From Lytechinus variegatus (Eukaryota > Echinodermata > Echinoidea > Temnopleuroida > Toxopneustidae), in assembly GCF_018143015.1 (NCBI RefSeq), contig NC_054750.1:7547501-7611500 (forward strand): DNA of 64,000 bases, in the 5' to 3' direction. The position numbers were made by a program, and so were the translations under genes. The notes under the pieces were generated by a model, which was not told the origin of the DNA, did no database searches, and saw only the letters and a program-made list of their open reading frames with translations. Below, piece by piece: positions 42,660 to 54,925 of this stretch (position 1 is its first letter; each line of letters starts with the position of its first letter).

Positions 42660-42774
42660 AATCATTTCGATTCATTCTCCATCCTTGTCTAGAGAGAAGC
42701 AGCATCAGATGTCAGTGCAGTGAATCTCTCAAGAAAGTCTCTTGCTTCCATCCTTCACAACAACTATTTCCATC
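42660..42774 (+). other. LC8 gene 1 non-coding first exon (3' end supported)
   Basis: The exon end CTATTTCCATC joins a GTAAGT donor at 42775. The matching acceptor is the AG at 43114-43115, directly before the ATG. The 5' boundary is not known. The same layout recurs in genes 2 and 3. Confidence 0.55.
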
Positions 42775-43115
42775 GTAAGTTGTACCCTTATCTCTATAGA
42801 CAAAGTATTATTACTGGAAGTTATTTTTCGAAATTATCGAAATCTATGTCCGTTATTTTGTGCAATGTTTACTCTTTTGGGGGTGCTTCTTTCTACAAAT
42901 TCATCGTTTCGTTTCATCTGTTTCGTTTAACTTCGAAGCTAAAGGGAAAGTGAATTATACTGCATAGGGCTGATGTTTTTAGTAAACATGAGCTTAGATT
43001 GCATCCAGAGAACAGAAAAATGTAGTGAGATATTGATAAAAACTTAAAATTTGTATCTATAAAGCTTTCACAATAAATTATTCAAAAAAGGTTCCCATTT
43101 TCTTTCACGTTCAAG

Positions 43116-43424
43116 ATGGATCGTCGAGGTGGCGGCGGATCTCGGTCTGGAGGCAACAAGAATGAAGAACTCATCGTTAAGAGTGCAGACATGTCAGACG
43201 AAGACCAGGATCTAGCCTGTGATATCGCTAAGGACGCCATGGGGAAGTTCAACGTCGAGAAGGACATCGCCGCCCATATCAAGAAAGAGTTCGATAAGAC
43301 CCACGAACCGACCTGGCACTGCATCGTCGGGCGCAACTTCGGCAGCTACGTCACGCACGAAACAAAGTGTTTCATCTATTTTTACATCGGTCAGAAAGCA
43401 TTCCTTCTCTTCAAGTCGGGATAG
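43116..43424 (+). CDS. LC8-type dynein light chain, paralogue 1 (102 aa)
   Basis: LC8 (DYNLL) is a small homodimer that binds short TQT-like motifs in dynein intermediate chain and many other partners, and serves as a dimerising hub. The protein aligns along its length with LC8: [11 protein letters not shown], then [52 protein letters not shown]. Key residues seen are the TWHC histidine, the GSYVTHET groove strand and the C-terminal Ser of FKSG. It has about 13 extra N-terminal residues, Gly/Arg-rich ([12 protein letters not shown]). The ATG was chosen because a splice acceptor AG abuts it and no in-frame ATG lies between. A polyadenylation signal follows at 43556. It sits about 5 kb before gene 2. 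Confidence 0.93.
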   Translation: MDRRGGGGSRSGGNKNEELIVKSADMSDEDQDLACDIAKDAMGKFNVEKDIAAHIKKEFDKTHEPTWHCIVGRNFGSYVTHETKCFIYFYIGQKAFLLFKSG

Positions 43425-43555
43425 AAGTTTTAAAGACAAATTCTTATATTTCATTTAGATTAGATCAGAAATCAACATTCAAAGCGAAATTTGTTCCAGA
43501 AGTATTTATATTTTCAGATGTCACTGAGCGGGAGTTCGCGTCATTGTCAGATAAA

Positions 43556-43561
43556 AATAAA
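43556..43561 (+). terminator. Polyadenylation signal of LC8 gene 1
   Basis: AATAAA 132 nt after the stop codon, in AT-rich DNA. Confidence 0.6.
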
Positions 43562-43569
43562 TGATGTTT

Positions 43570-44330
43570 AAACTCAATTCTTGCATAAATCATAAATCAT
43601 AAATGTATTGTATTCAGGAATAACATTGAATGATTTCTTTTGAGATTTTTCGCTATGAAATTATCTTCGGAGAATATTTTTTTCATTTTAAGCAAGACCT
43701 ATATATCTCCCATGTATGTCATGTATGTACATGTCTATTTCCTCTGTCATAAGATGTAAATAACTCATTCTAAAATTGAGAAATATATCTCGTGGTGCTG
43801 CTATATACTGAAGACATGTTCCAGCTCAGATGAAGAAGTGTCATGAAGATTGACCTCGGTAAAACTATTAATCAATTTTAGGTCATTGTTCTATGTCACA
43901 TACTCTTGATGATTTACTTTAGCCATCAAAATAATGACTGCCGTAATAATATTGTTGCCTGTATGGAAATTGTTTTAAAGATGACAATGAGCAGATGATG
44001 ATTTAATGATTTGCAAAGTTGAAAATTCACCGTTATCAAAACGATGAAAGTACTGATCTTTCTGCTGCTATTTTTTGGTAACATCGTAAATGTGGGTTTG
44101 ATAGTTACTATCTATCAGTTTGATCGATTATTGATTATTTTATTGACTAATTGAGTATACATGGTTGCTCGATGGAATAATTGTTTGATGATGAGGATAA
44201 ATTCTAGACCCAAGATGTTGATCACAAAAACTCATAGGCATTTCAGACCTGATATTGGTACAATATGATTGATTGATTTGATGAATAAATTGATTGTTTT
44301 GTCAACTGATTTTTAATTGGTTAATGCTAT
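43570..44330. other. Intergenic, no gene seen
   Basis: AT-rich DNA between the LC8 gene 1 polyadenylation signal and the tetranucleotide array. No feature is supported. Confidence 0.5.
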
Positions 44331-44337
44331 TAATCTA

Positions 44338-45260
44338 TCCTATGCTTCGTTGGTGATTGGTTGGTTGGTTGGTTGGTGGTTTGTTGGTTGGTTGGTTGGT
44401 TGTTTAGTTGGTTGTTCAGATTGATATATTTTGGTTGGTTTATTATGGTTGATTGACTGGTTGATTGATTGACTGTTTGATTGGTTGTTTGGTTGGTTGG
44501 TTGGATAGTTGGTTGGTTGGTTGATTGTTTGGTTGGTTAATTGATGGATTGATTGATTGATTGATTAGTTAAAGAAATAAATTGAATTAGTTTTGTCATG
44601 ACGAGATAGATCTTGAGATGTATTTCTCATCGCGTCTACGAAATTTATTTGAAGAATGGATGGTTAGTTATATGTTTTATCGAGTTGTTGGTTAGTTGAA
44701 TGGTTGGTTGAGTGGATGGGTGGTTGGTTAGTTCGTTGATTTGTTTGACGGTTAGATGATTGGTTAGTTAGATGGTTAGGTGTTTGGTTGGTAATGTGGT
44801 TGTCTGAGTGGTTGGTTGGTTGGTTGGATGATTAGTTATTTTGTCATATGGTTATTGTGATGGTTAGTTGGTCTGTTGGTTATTTTGATAGTTTGTTGGT
44901 TAAGATGCTTTGTTGGATAATTGGTTGGCCAGTTTTGTGGTTGATTGTTTGGTACATGGTTATTTGGATGGCTAGTTTTGTTGTTTTTTTTTAGTTAGAG
45001 GCTTGGTTGGTTGGTTGGTTGGTTGAATGGGTTGTCAATTTCATGGTTGAATAATGGTTTTGTTGGTTATTTAGATAGTTAGATGCTTGCTTTGTTGTTT
45101 GGTTGGTTACTTGAATGATTGGCTGGTACTGTTGGGTGCTTTGCTGATAAGTTGGTTGGTAGCTCAGATGGTTGGTAATTCATATGACTGGGTGAGTGCA
45201 TTGGTTAAAATGGCTGGTTGGTTTGATGACTGATTGACTAGTTGGTTAGATAATTGTATA
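44338..45260. repeat. Degenerate TTGG/TTGA tetranucleotide array 1
   Basis: Dense TTGGTTGGTTGG and GATTGATTGATT blocks decay outward over about 0.9 kb. It lies 0.9 kb after the LC8 gene 1 stop. Arrays of the same kind follow gene 2 and gene 3. Confidence 0.8.
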
Positions 45261-46280
45261 CTTGAAATAAATATTTGATCAAGTTGATTAGTCAATCCAG
45301 TAAGTTCTACTTATTGATTCGCAGTTAGGACAATATGATTGGTATTTAGATATGATTATATAGGCATAGGGACTTGATCATAAAATAAATATATAGAGTT
45401 GAAAGAGAGAAAGCTATATGAAAACAAGAACTCCACAGAATATTCATTCAATTTGGATTTCCCTTTCTTGACGATTGATAAGTATATGCGTAAAATATGC
45501 TGGAAAATATCATGCTGCATAATATCATCTCTCAATCGTCATGGAAATTTGAATACAATGACCCTCCAGTCCTACCTCCCCCTAGTTTTCGATATCTAAT
45601 GTTGTATGCGTGTATACTCCCGGACCCCTTCTTACAAGGAGTTGTGATTGATCCCACTTCCCTCACTGATCCAATCAACATCAACTAAATGGATATCTAT
45701 GGAGATTTGCACATCGGGGCCCAAAGCAGGCCACCCTAAATAAATTCCATAAAGATGATACACATCTAGGCACTGGAAATATCTTTCTCACGATACACCC
45801 GATTTGAGAAATGCCTCACACCTAGGCTGACCTAGCACACAATAATGGTTAAAAGCTACTGAGTCAACTAAATAAAAAGGGAATCATCAATGAAAAAACT
45901 GCATGCAGCGCAAAGAAATGAAATACGGCGTTAGAATAAACAGCTCCTTGAACGTTATTGCATTGACAAGACGCCAAGGTCCTTTATTCATAACACCACG
46001 TTACAACTTTGGGTATATACTACATGTTTTAATCAATATATTGCTGGCTTGTTACAACCTCCATGCATGCCGGGTGGGGTGTAAATACAGTAAGACTTAC
46101 ATTGTTTTGTTAAAAGCTACGAGAGAAATGGCCTTCTTTCATTTTTTTTGTCTTATTTTTGTTTTGGTGAGAACGTTCAAATAAACCACATTACATCCTC
46201 AAGACGTAGTGTTGAGAGTTCATTGATGACCTGTCAACGTCTTACGAAAATATTGAAGAATATGAAAATGATAACAATTA
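45261..46280. other. Intergenic with a pair of TTAAAAGCTAC motifs
   Basis: GGTTAAAAGCTAC at 45847-45859 and TTGTTAAAAGCTAC at 46107-46120 lie 1.5-1.8 kb before the LC8 gene 2 first-exon donor. No gene is recognised; the frame at 45903-46184 has no recognisable content. Confidence 0.35.
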
Positions 46281-46302
46281 TTGGTTGATGGTAGATGGTG
46301 CT

Positions 46303-46572
46303 GCTGCCATGGGCGGAAGTATGTCCCCAAATGTAGGGGGGCAAGGGGCTGGAAACTTTGACAAACAAAAAAAGGGGGGAAGAAAAAGGTTTTCACCAAA
46401 ATTTAAGGTCATTCAGTCCAAAATACATGTATTATTTCAATTGGGAATGATGTATTTTTCTCCATCATGAAAGACCCAAAATAGTAGGGGGGACATTTGA
46501 TATTGTCTCCCCCTACTATATTTGGTAGGGGGAACGCGTCCCCCCTGTCCCCCTGGGATTTCCGCCCATTGC
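46303..46572. mobile_element. Short MITE with GGGCGGAA ends
   Basis: CATGGGCGGAAGTATG at the left and TTTCCGCCCATTG at the right are inverted. The inside has a short inverted pair of GGGGGG/CCCCCC-rich segments. No exact target duplication could be fixed. Confidence 0.5.
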
Positions 46573-46643
46573 TCCTGCTAATGATAATGAGGGGTGAGGG
46601 GAGGAAGATGATGAATAATCAAATGTGGAGGGGAGGGGGATAT

Positions 46644-46950
46644 AGTTAATTACGATGGTGATGAGGATGATGATGATGATGATGGTGATGGTGAGGAGAA
46701 TGAGAACGATAATGATGATGACGACGAGATTGATGATGGTAGTGATGATGATGATGATAATGAGGAGGAGGAGGATGATGATGATCGTGATGATGATATG
46801 ATGAAGATGGTGGTGGTGGTGGTGGTGGAGGACAAAGAGATGGTGGTGTATGTCTAATGGTAATGGAGATACGAAAGTGATGGTGTGGTGGTGGTGAATA
46901 TTATCATAATTCAATATTATTATGATGATGACCACAACGACAATTATGAT
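46644..46950. repeat. GAT/GGT trinucleotide-rich tract
   Basis: Runs of GATGATGATGATGATGGTGA with interruptions. The long antisense frame rich in Ile, His and Ser is an artefact. A smaller tract of the same kind is at 60600-60665. Confidence 0.75.
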
Positions 46951-47519
46951 GAAAATGATGATGAAATTCGGTGCAGATTTGAGATAGGGAATATACTACC
47001 CGTATCGTTTTAGAATGATAAGGGGGTGGCTACAAAATAAATGATTGTATGTTTATCCCCTACCCTTGATTATAACTTTTACTGTATGTCTTGATGTCCT
47101 TCATGCCTGAACAATATTTATTTTGTAATGCTTCTTTTATTCTGCCACAACCACCCCCCTTTTTTGTATAATTTTGTACATGTATTTGATTGTTTCCAAT
47201 TATGGATCACTTGTAAATATTTTGATTGATTTGAGATTGATTTTATACCAATAAATACTTAAATATAAAAAAAATGTTGAAAAATTGAAATACATTTATT
47301 CTTCCTATTTAGTAAAAAAAAATGCTCGGATGATTGACTACTATAATTCTCGTGTTTTCTTTTCTCAACCTCCTTTTGTGTCTGTGGATGGATGCGTGTG
47401 TTGTTTTCGCGCGGGGAGTACGAGTACAAATTCAAAGAACAAACGTTGTTCCGACGAAGATATATAACAGAAATGTTTTGACATACCTTATGCTAATTTA
47501 CCACTCTACTCTCTTCGAG

Positions 47520-47598
47520 ATATCATCGGATTGAGTCCTCAGTTCAGCAACTGTAATTCGCTTCGATCACCCCGTGGTTCACAACATCTACATCAATC
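47520..47598 (+). other. LC8 gene 2 non-coding first exon (3' end supported)
   Basis: The exon end ACATCTACATCAATC meets a GTAAGTGAG donor at 47599. The acceptor is the TATAG at 48223-48227, directly before the ATG. The 5' boundary is unknown. Confidence 0.55.
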
Positions 47599-48227
47599 GT
47601 AAGTGAGATTTCAATGTTTTATAGTAGTCAGTTAGATCTCTTAAATTTTTTCAAGGCCAAAATGAAGCAATTTTATCTCTATCAATAGCAAATGAGATTT
47701 TTAATGTTTTTAGCAGTCAGATAAATCTTCCAATCGCATTTTTCTAGACCAAAATGAAGATTCAAGATTTATGTTTATTCAATTTTTGCAGCCAGGAAGG
47801 CTGCATTGACACTGAATTCACATTGATAAAAAACGTAAAAATTACACATGCATGAGAACAATTTCAATTACAATAAGATTACTACTAGTAATTCAATTTT
47901 ACAATAATAATTCAAATTGACGATGGAGATTCAAATTTAAAATAACAATTATACTTTTGCGGTACTAATCTCAATTAGAAATAATAATTATAATTCACAA
48001 TGATAATTTTAATTATAGTATCAATTTGATCATTTTTACAAGAAGCATGTCAATTTTGACTTGATTCGTACTTTTCCTGAGAACTGTTGATATAAAATTT
48101 ACAATGAATATGCACATACACTGCTTTTATACTTCATTATTCCTTTTTGGGGGAATATAGATCTTGAATTTTTTGGATATCTTTTGTACAATGGCATATT
48201 TATTAATTTAGTATTTTTTATTTATAG

Positions 48228-48542
48228 ATGAGTCGCAGTGGTCGTAGTACCTTCATGTCCGATGACAAGCGATCAGATAAAGACAAACTTGTCGTTAAGA
48301 ATGCTGACATGTCTGACGAAGACCAAGAGGATGCCGTATCAGTGGCGCAGGAAGCGTTCGAGAAGTTTACCGTCGAGAAGGACATCGCCGCCCATATCAA
48401 GAAAGAATTCGATAAGACCCACGAACCGACCTGGCACTGCATCGTCGGGCGCAACTACGGCAGCTACGTCACGCACGAGAAAGGCGGTTTCATCTACTTT
48501 TACATCGGTCAGAAAGCGATCCTTCTCTTCAAATCAGGCTAG
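48228..48542 (+). CDS. LC8-type dynein light chain, paralogue 2 (104 aa)
   Basis: Same family and role as paralogue 1. It carries [48 protein letters not shown] and [17 protein letters not shown]. The N-terminal extension ([20 protein letters not shown]) is about 15 residues longer than ordinary LC8 and is charged. RNFGSY is RNYGSY here, and THET is THEK. The central 106 nt (48372-48477) differ from paralogue 1 at about two positions, although the coding sequence before and after is clearly diverged. The start is fixed by the acceptor AG immediately before the ATG. Confidence 0.93.
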   Translation: MSRSGRSTFMSDDKRSDKDKLVVKNADMSDEDQEDAVSVAQEAFEKFTVEKDIAAHIKKEFDKTHEPTWHCIVGRNYGSYVTHEKGGFIYFYIGQKAILLFKSG

Positions 48543-48748
48543 GGACAAACAAAATCAGCGAAATAGAATCAAATAGCTGGAATCATTTTAGGTGCATATA
48601 TATATGTATGACTTTGGATGGAACTCTAGGTTGACGAAGATATCAACAGAAAACAGAGGTGTATGCATTCTCTTCATGTGTTTGTGAATCGCGATGTAAC
48701 ATCACCGATCTATATTTATTTTAATAAGTTTTTATTTTCAATTCAGAT

Positions 48749-48754
48749 AATAAA
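48749..48754 (+). terminator. Polyadenylation signal of LC8 gene 2
   Basis: AATAAA about 200 nt after the stop codon. Confidence 0.5.
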
Positions 48755-48759
48755 GCATA

Positions 48760-49480
48760 GTTTATAATGATATAATGATAATATATATGTAACATAATAT
48801 TTATATCATCTATCTCCGTTAGGGCCAATATTCCATTCATCTGCGATTCGTGGAATATTTTCCCGAACTCTTGGAATATTTCTTGTATTCCATTCTGAGC
48901 CATCCAATATAATATAATTATTGTATCACTTATTGTCTTAATTAAACAATAAGGAAATTAGAACGTATATTATATCACTGAAATTCTTGATGTGAATCGC
49001 AGTGCAAAAATCAAATTACCTATACTGTACAGAACCTAAAGAAATGGTAAACAATTCAGTGAATGGAAACAAACAAACAAAATAAATAATAAAAAAATAA
49101 AAATATGTTGATTATGTAGTCTTATATCGATACTGTTTAATTATATATAAGAAATTCTGATATTTATCATTCTCATTTTTATTACTGGTGCTGTTATTAT
49201 CATTAATCAACTATTATTACTCATTATTATCTATTAACAGTCACTGTAATGTAACGAAATACAAAGAATTCGAGATCAAGCCCGAATGAAAAGAAAAATA
49301 GTTTGTTGATTTGACATGTTCAGTAAGGTACACTTTAGATATTTCATATGATTTTTATTTTGTATCTTTGTATAGATAGAATTAAGAGAAATCGCCCGAA
49401 AGGGTTTAATTAAGACATATCTATTTTGTTTGTGTTTGTTGGTTATAATTGGCTGATTAATCAAAAGGTTGATTGAATTA
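48760..49480. other. Intergenic, AT-rich, no gene seen
   Basis: AT-rich DNA with short ATATA and AATAA runs. No gene or repeat boundary is supported. Confidence 0.5.
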
Positions 49481-49484
49481 TTCA

Positions 49485-49945
<461 letters not shown>

Positions 49946-51039
49946 AGAGGGAGAGTGAGAGTATAGTGAGGGAGAGCCAATATAGAAAGGGGGTAGGGGT
50001 AAATGCCCATGTGATCTTCCAAAGATTGAACAAAGGAACACAAATATTACTAATAGGGGAAAAGAAGGATAAAAGAAGAAAATTAATAAAGAGATATTCG
50101 AATCGTGTAATCTTCTGTGGCTTGTCTCATACCATCGGGTGTTCGCGTAACCAGACATTTTGAGGAAAAGTCCCTCATAATTCGCCAAATGTTAAAGGCT
50201 TTGCTCGGATGCTTCTTTCGTTCGTATCTTTTTAGAAATTTGCCTCATACGCCATGTCTGACCCCTCAGTTATTTGGCATATTACGCCACTGGGCGTCTG
50301 TTAAGATTGGTAGTCTGTATGTCTATTTCGAACAATAAATTATGGATTGGATTGGATTTAATGTCATCAATCCATGACAATTTACCAAACAAATTGCAAG
50401 GATTTAGCAATTCTGTAGATATTTTGAATGCCACAAGTAACAATATTCAACTAAATAAAAAGACATTGTCAAGAAGAACTAGACACAATGATTAACAGGC
50501 CAGCAAAATTCGTATGGTAAATACTGCCCCAAAATAAATTAATTCTATGTAAAGATTTTGTGAATAATTAAGATATTTATTCTTGTAAATAGTGTAAATA
50601 TGTTCACTAAAATGATGGCAATTTTCTGCAACAGTAATAAGTAGAATTAGTAATCAGTTTGATGCACAATATTAAGATTTAGTTAAAATTGTTATTTAAA
50701 CTATGATAATGACATTATTTGGGGCTGTAACCTCGATTAACATCTTGCTTTTATGTTAGCTCCAATTACCAAATGTTTTGTTTATATCTGATGTACTATT
50801 CCATGTAATTGTACCTGACAGTGATATATTTGGTAATAAAATTCAATTCAAAATCATACTATTGCATGAAATACATCATATTCTTTTTTTAATCTTAAGA
50901 AATGCAATAAAAATTTAATTGCTACTATGGAGTGAATGATTGATAGATGTTATAATTTCAATTCTCTTTGATCACGGTGAAATAAGATAAGGGTAAATTA
51001 CTATGGCCTTATACGCATATTTTTCTTTCCTGAAGGGTA
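49946..51039. other. Intergenic, no gene seen
   Basis: AT-rich DNA. AATAAAATTCAATTCAAAATC at about 50834 resembles the tail of a non-LTR element. Nothing else is supported. Confidence 0.4.
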
Positions 51040-52083
51040 GGACGCATACAATTTTTTAAGAAACTCAAAAGCGAGGGAGCGAAGTGACTGAGTTTGTCAT
51101 TGGGCCGATTTTGCATCTTCCTAGGTGAATTTTTAAGAATTTCATGCAAATTTTCAGTAAAAAATGTTCGTTTTCAAAATTATTGGGGGCTAACTGCCCC
51201 TGTCCCCAGCCGCTTACGGTATTTGAAATTACTTTTCATCTAATGCGAGTGCCAAGCGCTTGCTGATTTTGTTAGAATTACATCTAAACACATGAAGCAC
51301 TTTTTGTAATCACTGTAATCAAATTAATCATGACTAATATACGCATCTCACTAATCAAAGATGCGCGAAGCGCGAGTTGAAAATTTGGGAAATTCAGACC
51401 TGAAGAGGGATTTTTTAAGGCTTGTTTGTAGGATTTCATGAAGACCATATGTTTTTCACTAACCAAATGATGCGATCGCAAAGCGCGAGCTGAAATTTTC
51501 ATATTCAGATCAGAAAAGGGGACATTTGAAAAACTGATTTTAGGAATTCGTGAAGAGCAGACATATCTTACCAATCCACTCATGCGAAAGTAAGCAAGGA
51601 CTGGAAATGTTTTACATTTAGATCTTAAAAGAGGCAATCACTAGTTAAGAAAAAAGAAGCATATGTCACTTCATAAAACAAAAAATAACTCGAAGTGCGA
51701 GGAAATATATTAGATGAATATTGACTTGAAAACGGGATGTTTTAGAACAACAGGATTATATATCTCGTTAAACAGACAATACGAGTACCAGGAACGATGA
51801 ACACAGGCCCTGAGAGAATTATGTTTCATCAAGTTATGAAAAAATATTTATGTAATATAACACAATATCCTACATCATATAATATGATATGAAATAAAAT
51901 AATATAATATAATGTAATATACATGTAACATATTATAATTTATAATAATTTCTTCTTCCCCATTACGTTTCTCTTCCTTTCTCCCTATTTTTTTCCTTTT
52001 CCCTGTGTTTTTGTTTTGTTTTGTTTTTTTTTTTTTGTCGCCAGCCTAGGGGGGGGGACACATGCCCCTCTTACTTACACCAC
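51040..52083. mobile_element. Truncated element related to the hAT-like element at 57308
   Basis: It shares the unit GCGAAGCGCGAG.TGAAAATTT with 57308-58631 (at 51360-51390 and 51470-51500) and the right-hand series AACAGGATTATATATCTCGT ... CTTCTTCCCCATTACGTTTC ... CCAGCCTAGGGGGGG, ending near TTACACCACTG. The left terminus is missing. Confidence 0.65.
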
Positions 52084-52235
52084 TGATGTTATATAGATGA
52101 CAAGAAGCAAAATGGTGTTAAAGAATAAAGCAACTTTTCACCTCAACCTTGTCAAGACATCAAGGTTTTCCATTAAAAACACACCTACCAAACAATCTGG
52201 TTCCCAAGACAGAATGTCCATACAGACAGTGTTTT

Positions 52236-52313
52236 TTGTTAAAAGCTACGGCTGATATGAAGGATGAATATTTGTGTTAAATATAGGTGATTATTGTTTT
52301 GTTAGAAGCTACG
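52236..52313 (+). promoter_or_regulatory. Paired TTGTTAAAAGCTACG motif upstream of LC8 gene 3
   Basis: TTGTTAAAAGCTACG at 52236-52250 and TTGTTAGAAGCTACG at 52299-52313, 63 bp apart. The same core precedes genes 1 and 2. Its function is unknown. Confidence 0.35.
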
Positions 52314-52627
52314 AAAAAGGTGACATTGGAGGTTGTTGTTGTTGTTGTTTTTCAATGCTTTTTCGTTTTTTTTTCAAAGTATCTCTTGCCATTAAAAGTG
52401 CCTACGAGCTCCCCCACCTGCATTCCAGCAAATTAAATGGGACTCTAAACCAACTAGTTTTTTTATAAGGATATTTTTTTAAGATAAGTTGATTAGTGAA
52501 AGTTTAAGCAAAATCGGACAAAGGATGAGAAATTCAAAACTTTAAGTTGTATAGGCAGTTTTACTCACAATACCCAAATGGGGATTTCTAATAAGCCGCA
52601 TGGTCCCTGTGAGCATATATTACGGAT

Positions 52628-52706
52628 AGTGTGGTCATGTGGTCTAGTGGTTAGAGCGTTGGACTCCTAATCGTAAGGTTGTAAGTTCGAATCCCCGCTC
52701 TGTCAT
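52628..52706 (+). pseudogene. tRNA-like sequence (SINE head or decayed tRNA)
   Basis: GGTCTAGTGGTTAGAGC (box A), ACTCCTAATC (an anticodon-loop-like CCT) and AGTTCGAATCC (box B) are spaced as in a tRNA. The T-stem and anticodon stem do not pair well, so it is not called a functional tRNA. Confidence 0.5.
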
Positions 52707-54470
52707 TGTCTATACTTTGATAACAACTACGCAAAATGTTTCCTATTTATCAACTTGGCGTCATAGCACAAAAAAGCTGTCATATCGAGCTCCTACACGT
52801 GAGTTACCATGACAGGAACAGAAGTCTACAAGAATAGAAAGAATTGAATTTGACACTTAAATAAATAACACCACGTCTAGGGTGCAGACTAGACTCCAAA
52901 CTCCAAACTCTATTTGTTCAGTAATTATGTTTGCATCAATATGATTTCTTTTGTTCTCTTTTTCTTTCATGCATACATTTACGCATATAAGAATAAGTCG
53001 ACTATATTTCTTCATTTCCAAGGGGATCCACACTTTTACAAGCTTTGCTTTTTAGTGGATCGCCCTCATTTCCATTTATGCTCTATATTATACTGTTTTT
53101 TATATTTGTTTTACGAAGTAAGAATGCCCTTCTGCAAAATTGTACTTTATTTGTATTACTTTATATTACTTTATATTATGTTTTGAATGGAACTGAAATA
53201 AAGAATTGAATTGAACTGAATTGAATTGAATTGAAACCATCTGTAGGCCTACATGCTGAGTGAATATAGTCTGACTACTTCAGACTCTGCAATTTGCACC
53301 ATGCGAATGCAAAATGTCTGTGCCAATAGACTAGTATACATGTATAGCATGACTACTCTTCTATTTGATTCTCAAAATGGCCAAAGCACCCCAATTTTCC
53401 CCTCAAACACTTTTACTCAGATTTGATTTCTTTTACGATGACAGATTTATGCGATATTCGATTACCGCACAAATAAATTAAATGTGTAAATAAGAAAAAC
53501 AATCATTTAATTCCTGATATTCAATCTTGAACATCTTGTTCTTGATTTTTTCCAGACATTCATCATTCTTTATTTTTTTCACGAAGGGAGTACATGCACA
53601 CAATTATGACACCAATTTTTATCATATTTTTCTCTTTGAATACTTTCCAAACAGCTGGAAAAAATGACTTTTATCAAGAAAACAAAACTGATTGTAAGAT
53701 TGTTATTTTGTTATCATTAAAAAAAGCAATAGGCCTACTTGTTTTCTTTTTTTTTCACTTGCACATCCATGTCATGCGCAAAGTGATCTCTGAAACTATT
53801 ACTCATGCTCATGACAAAATAAGATTTTATAACAAATCATACTCATTGATGTTTTAACAAATCTGAGATTTGCAGGGTAGGTCTACGCATACGCTTAACG
53901 ACACAAACCCAGCGGCACCAAAGTTATTAAAAATATTATATTCAATTCAGAAACAAAAGTAAAAAGATAAAAATCAATGCATTATCTCAGCACATTATAT
54001 GTTTTCTTTTAAGTTATTGGCCTTTGTCAACAACTACAAAAAAATCAATAAAAGTGAAAGTGATGTTAAGTCGAAAAATCAATGTATTTCTTGAAAATTG
54101 CAATATTCATTGTCTCAAGCAAAAGTGGGGGCGTGCGAAATAATTTAAAGTCCTTTCTTTATTTTTTTCCTGACAATAATACGAATACTTTCTCAGTGAG
54201 TGAATATGGGGGCGTTGTCAGTCAACTTTCAAAGTCAAACCATGTTGTTGTGGGTTATCGAGCTTGGTGTAAAGTTGACCTTGAAATAAGAAGAGGTTTC
54301 CTAGCCGAACGCCGTGGGAACACTTCAAAGGGTATTTGTCAATTCTTTTGTTTCCACCAATTGTTGCGTGGAAATTCAAAAACGTTTGTTATGGTTCAAG
54401 AAGGGCGTGTAAAAGGGCGAAAGATGAAATGAAATAGGGCCTATTGACCGTAGAGACTGATTTCTTTTAT
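52707..54470. other. Intergenic upstream of LC8 gene 3, with a non-LTR-type tail
   Basis: At 53190-53235 GAACTGAAATAAAGAATTG is followed by (AATTG)n repeats, which looks like the 3' tail of a non-LTR element. The 116-codon frame at 54082-54432 has no recognisable domain and is not called. Confidence 0.4.
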
Positions 54471-54479
54471 CTTTCATTT

Positions 54480-54549
54480 CAGTTAGAAAATTTACCCCGA
54501 TCCAGCGTAGTTTGATTTTCCTTAGCAAGACCCAGTCATATCACTTCAG
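54480..54549 (+). other. LC8 gene 3 non-coding first exon (3' end supported)
   Basis: CATATCACTTCAG at 54537-54549 meets the GTAAGAAAC donor. The acceptor TTTAACAG ends at 54924, one base before the ATG codon. The 5' boundary is not known. Confidence 0.55.
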
Positions 54550-54925
54550 GTAAGAAACTATTATTATGGTGTTTTTACTACATTTAAAGCTCATTTTACC
54601 TCATAATGTATATAATATTTACACAATGTTTCGTTTGTCATCTATCAACCAAAGATAGCAGAAGAGACAAAAAACATATTACCTCTAAAAAATATATATA
54701 TCAGTCTTATGTTTCTGCTGACGTCGCACCAATCACAGCGATGCCTTGCCCGACATTACGCTTTACACTGGGTAGGTAATAGTTAGGAGAGAATTTCCTT
54801 TTCATCGTTCTATACCCAAACTGATGTAATTCAGTTGACAATCTTGTGATTGGTTAAATGTTAACTATCATGAATAAAAAAAGGGTTTTGACACGTTTTA
54901 GGCAATATCATTTCTCTTTAACAGG

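Noticed and set aside
43082-43454. Antisense frames over the LC8 genes (also at 48218 and 56818)
   Set aside because: They are shadows of conserved coding exons on the other strand.
46516-46935. 139-codon His/Ile-rich minus-strand frame
   Set aside because: Antisense of a GAT/GGT trinucleotide tract.
52628-52706. Functional tRNA-Arg (CCT)
   Set aside because: Boxes A and B are present, but the anticodon and T stems pair poorly and SINE heads with the same box A occur nearby.
54082-54432. 116-codon frame upstream of LC8 gene 3
   Set aside because: No recognisable domain and no splice or repeat support. It ends just before the inferred first exon.
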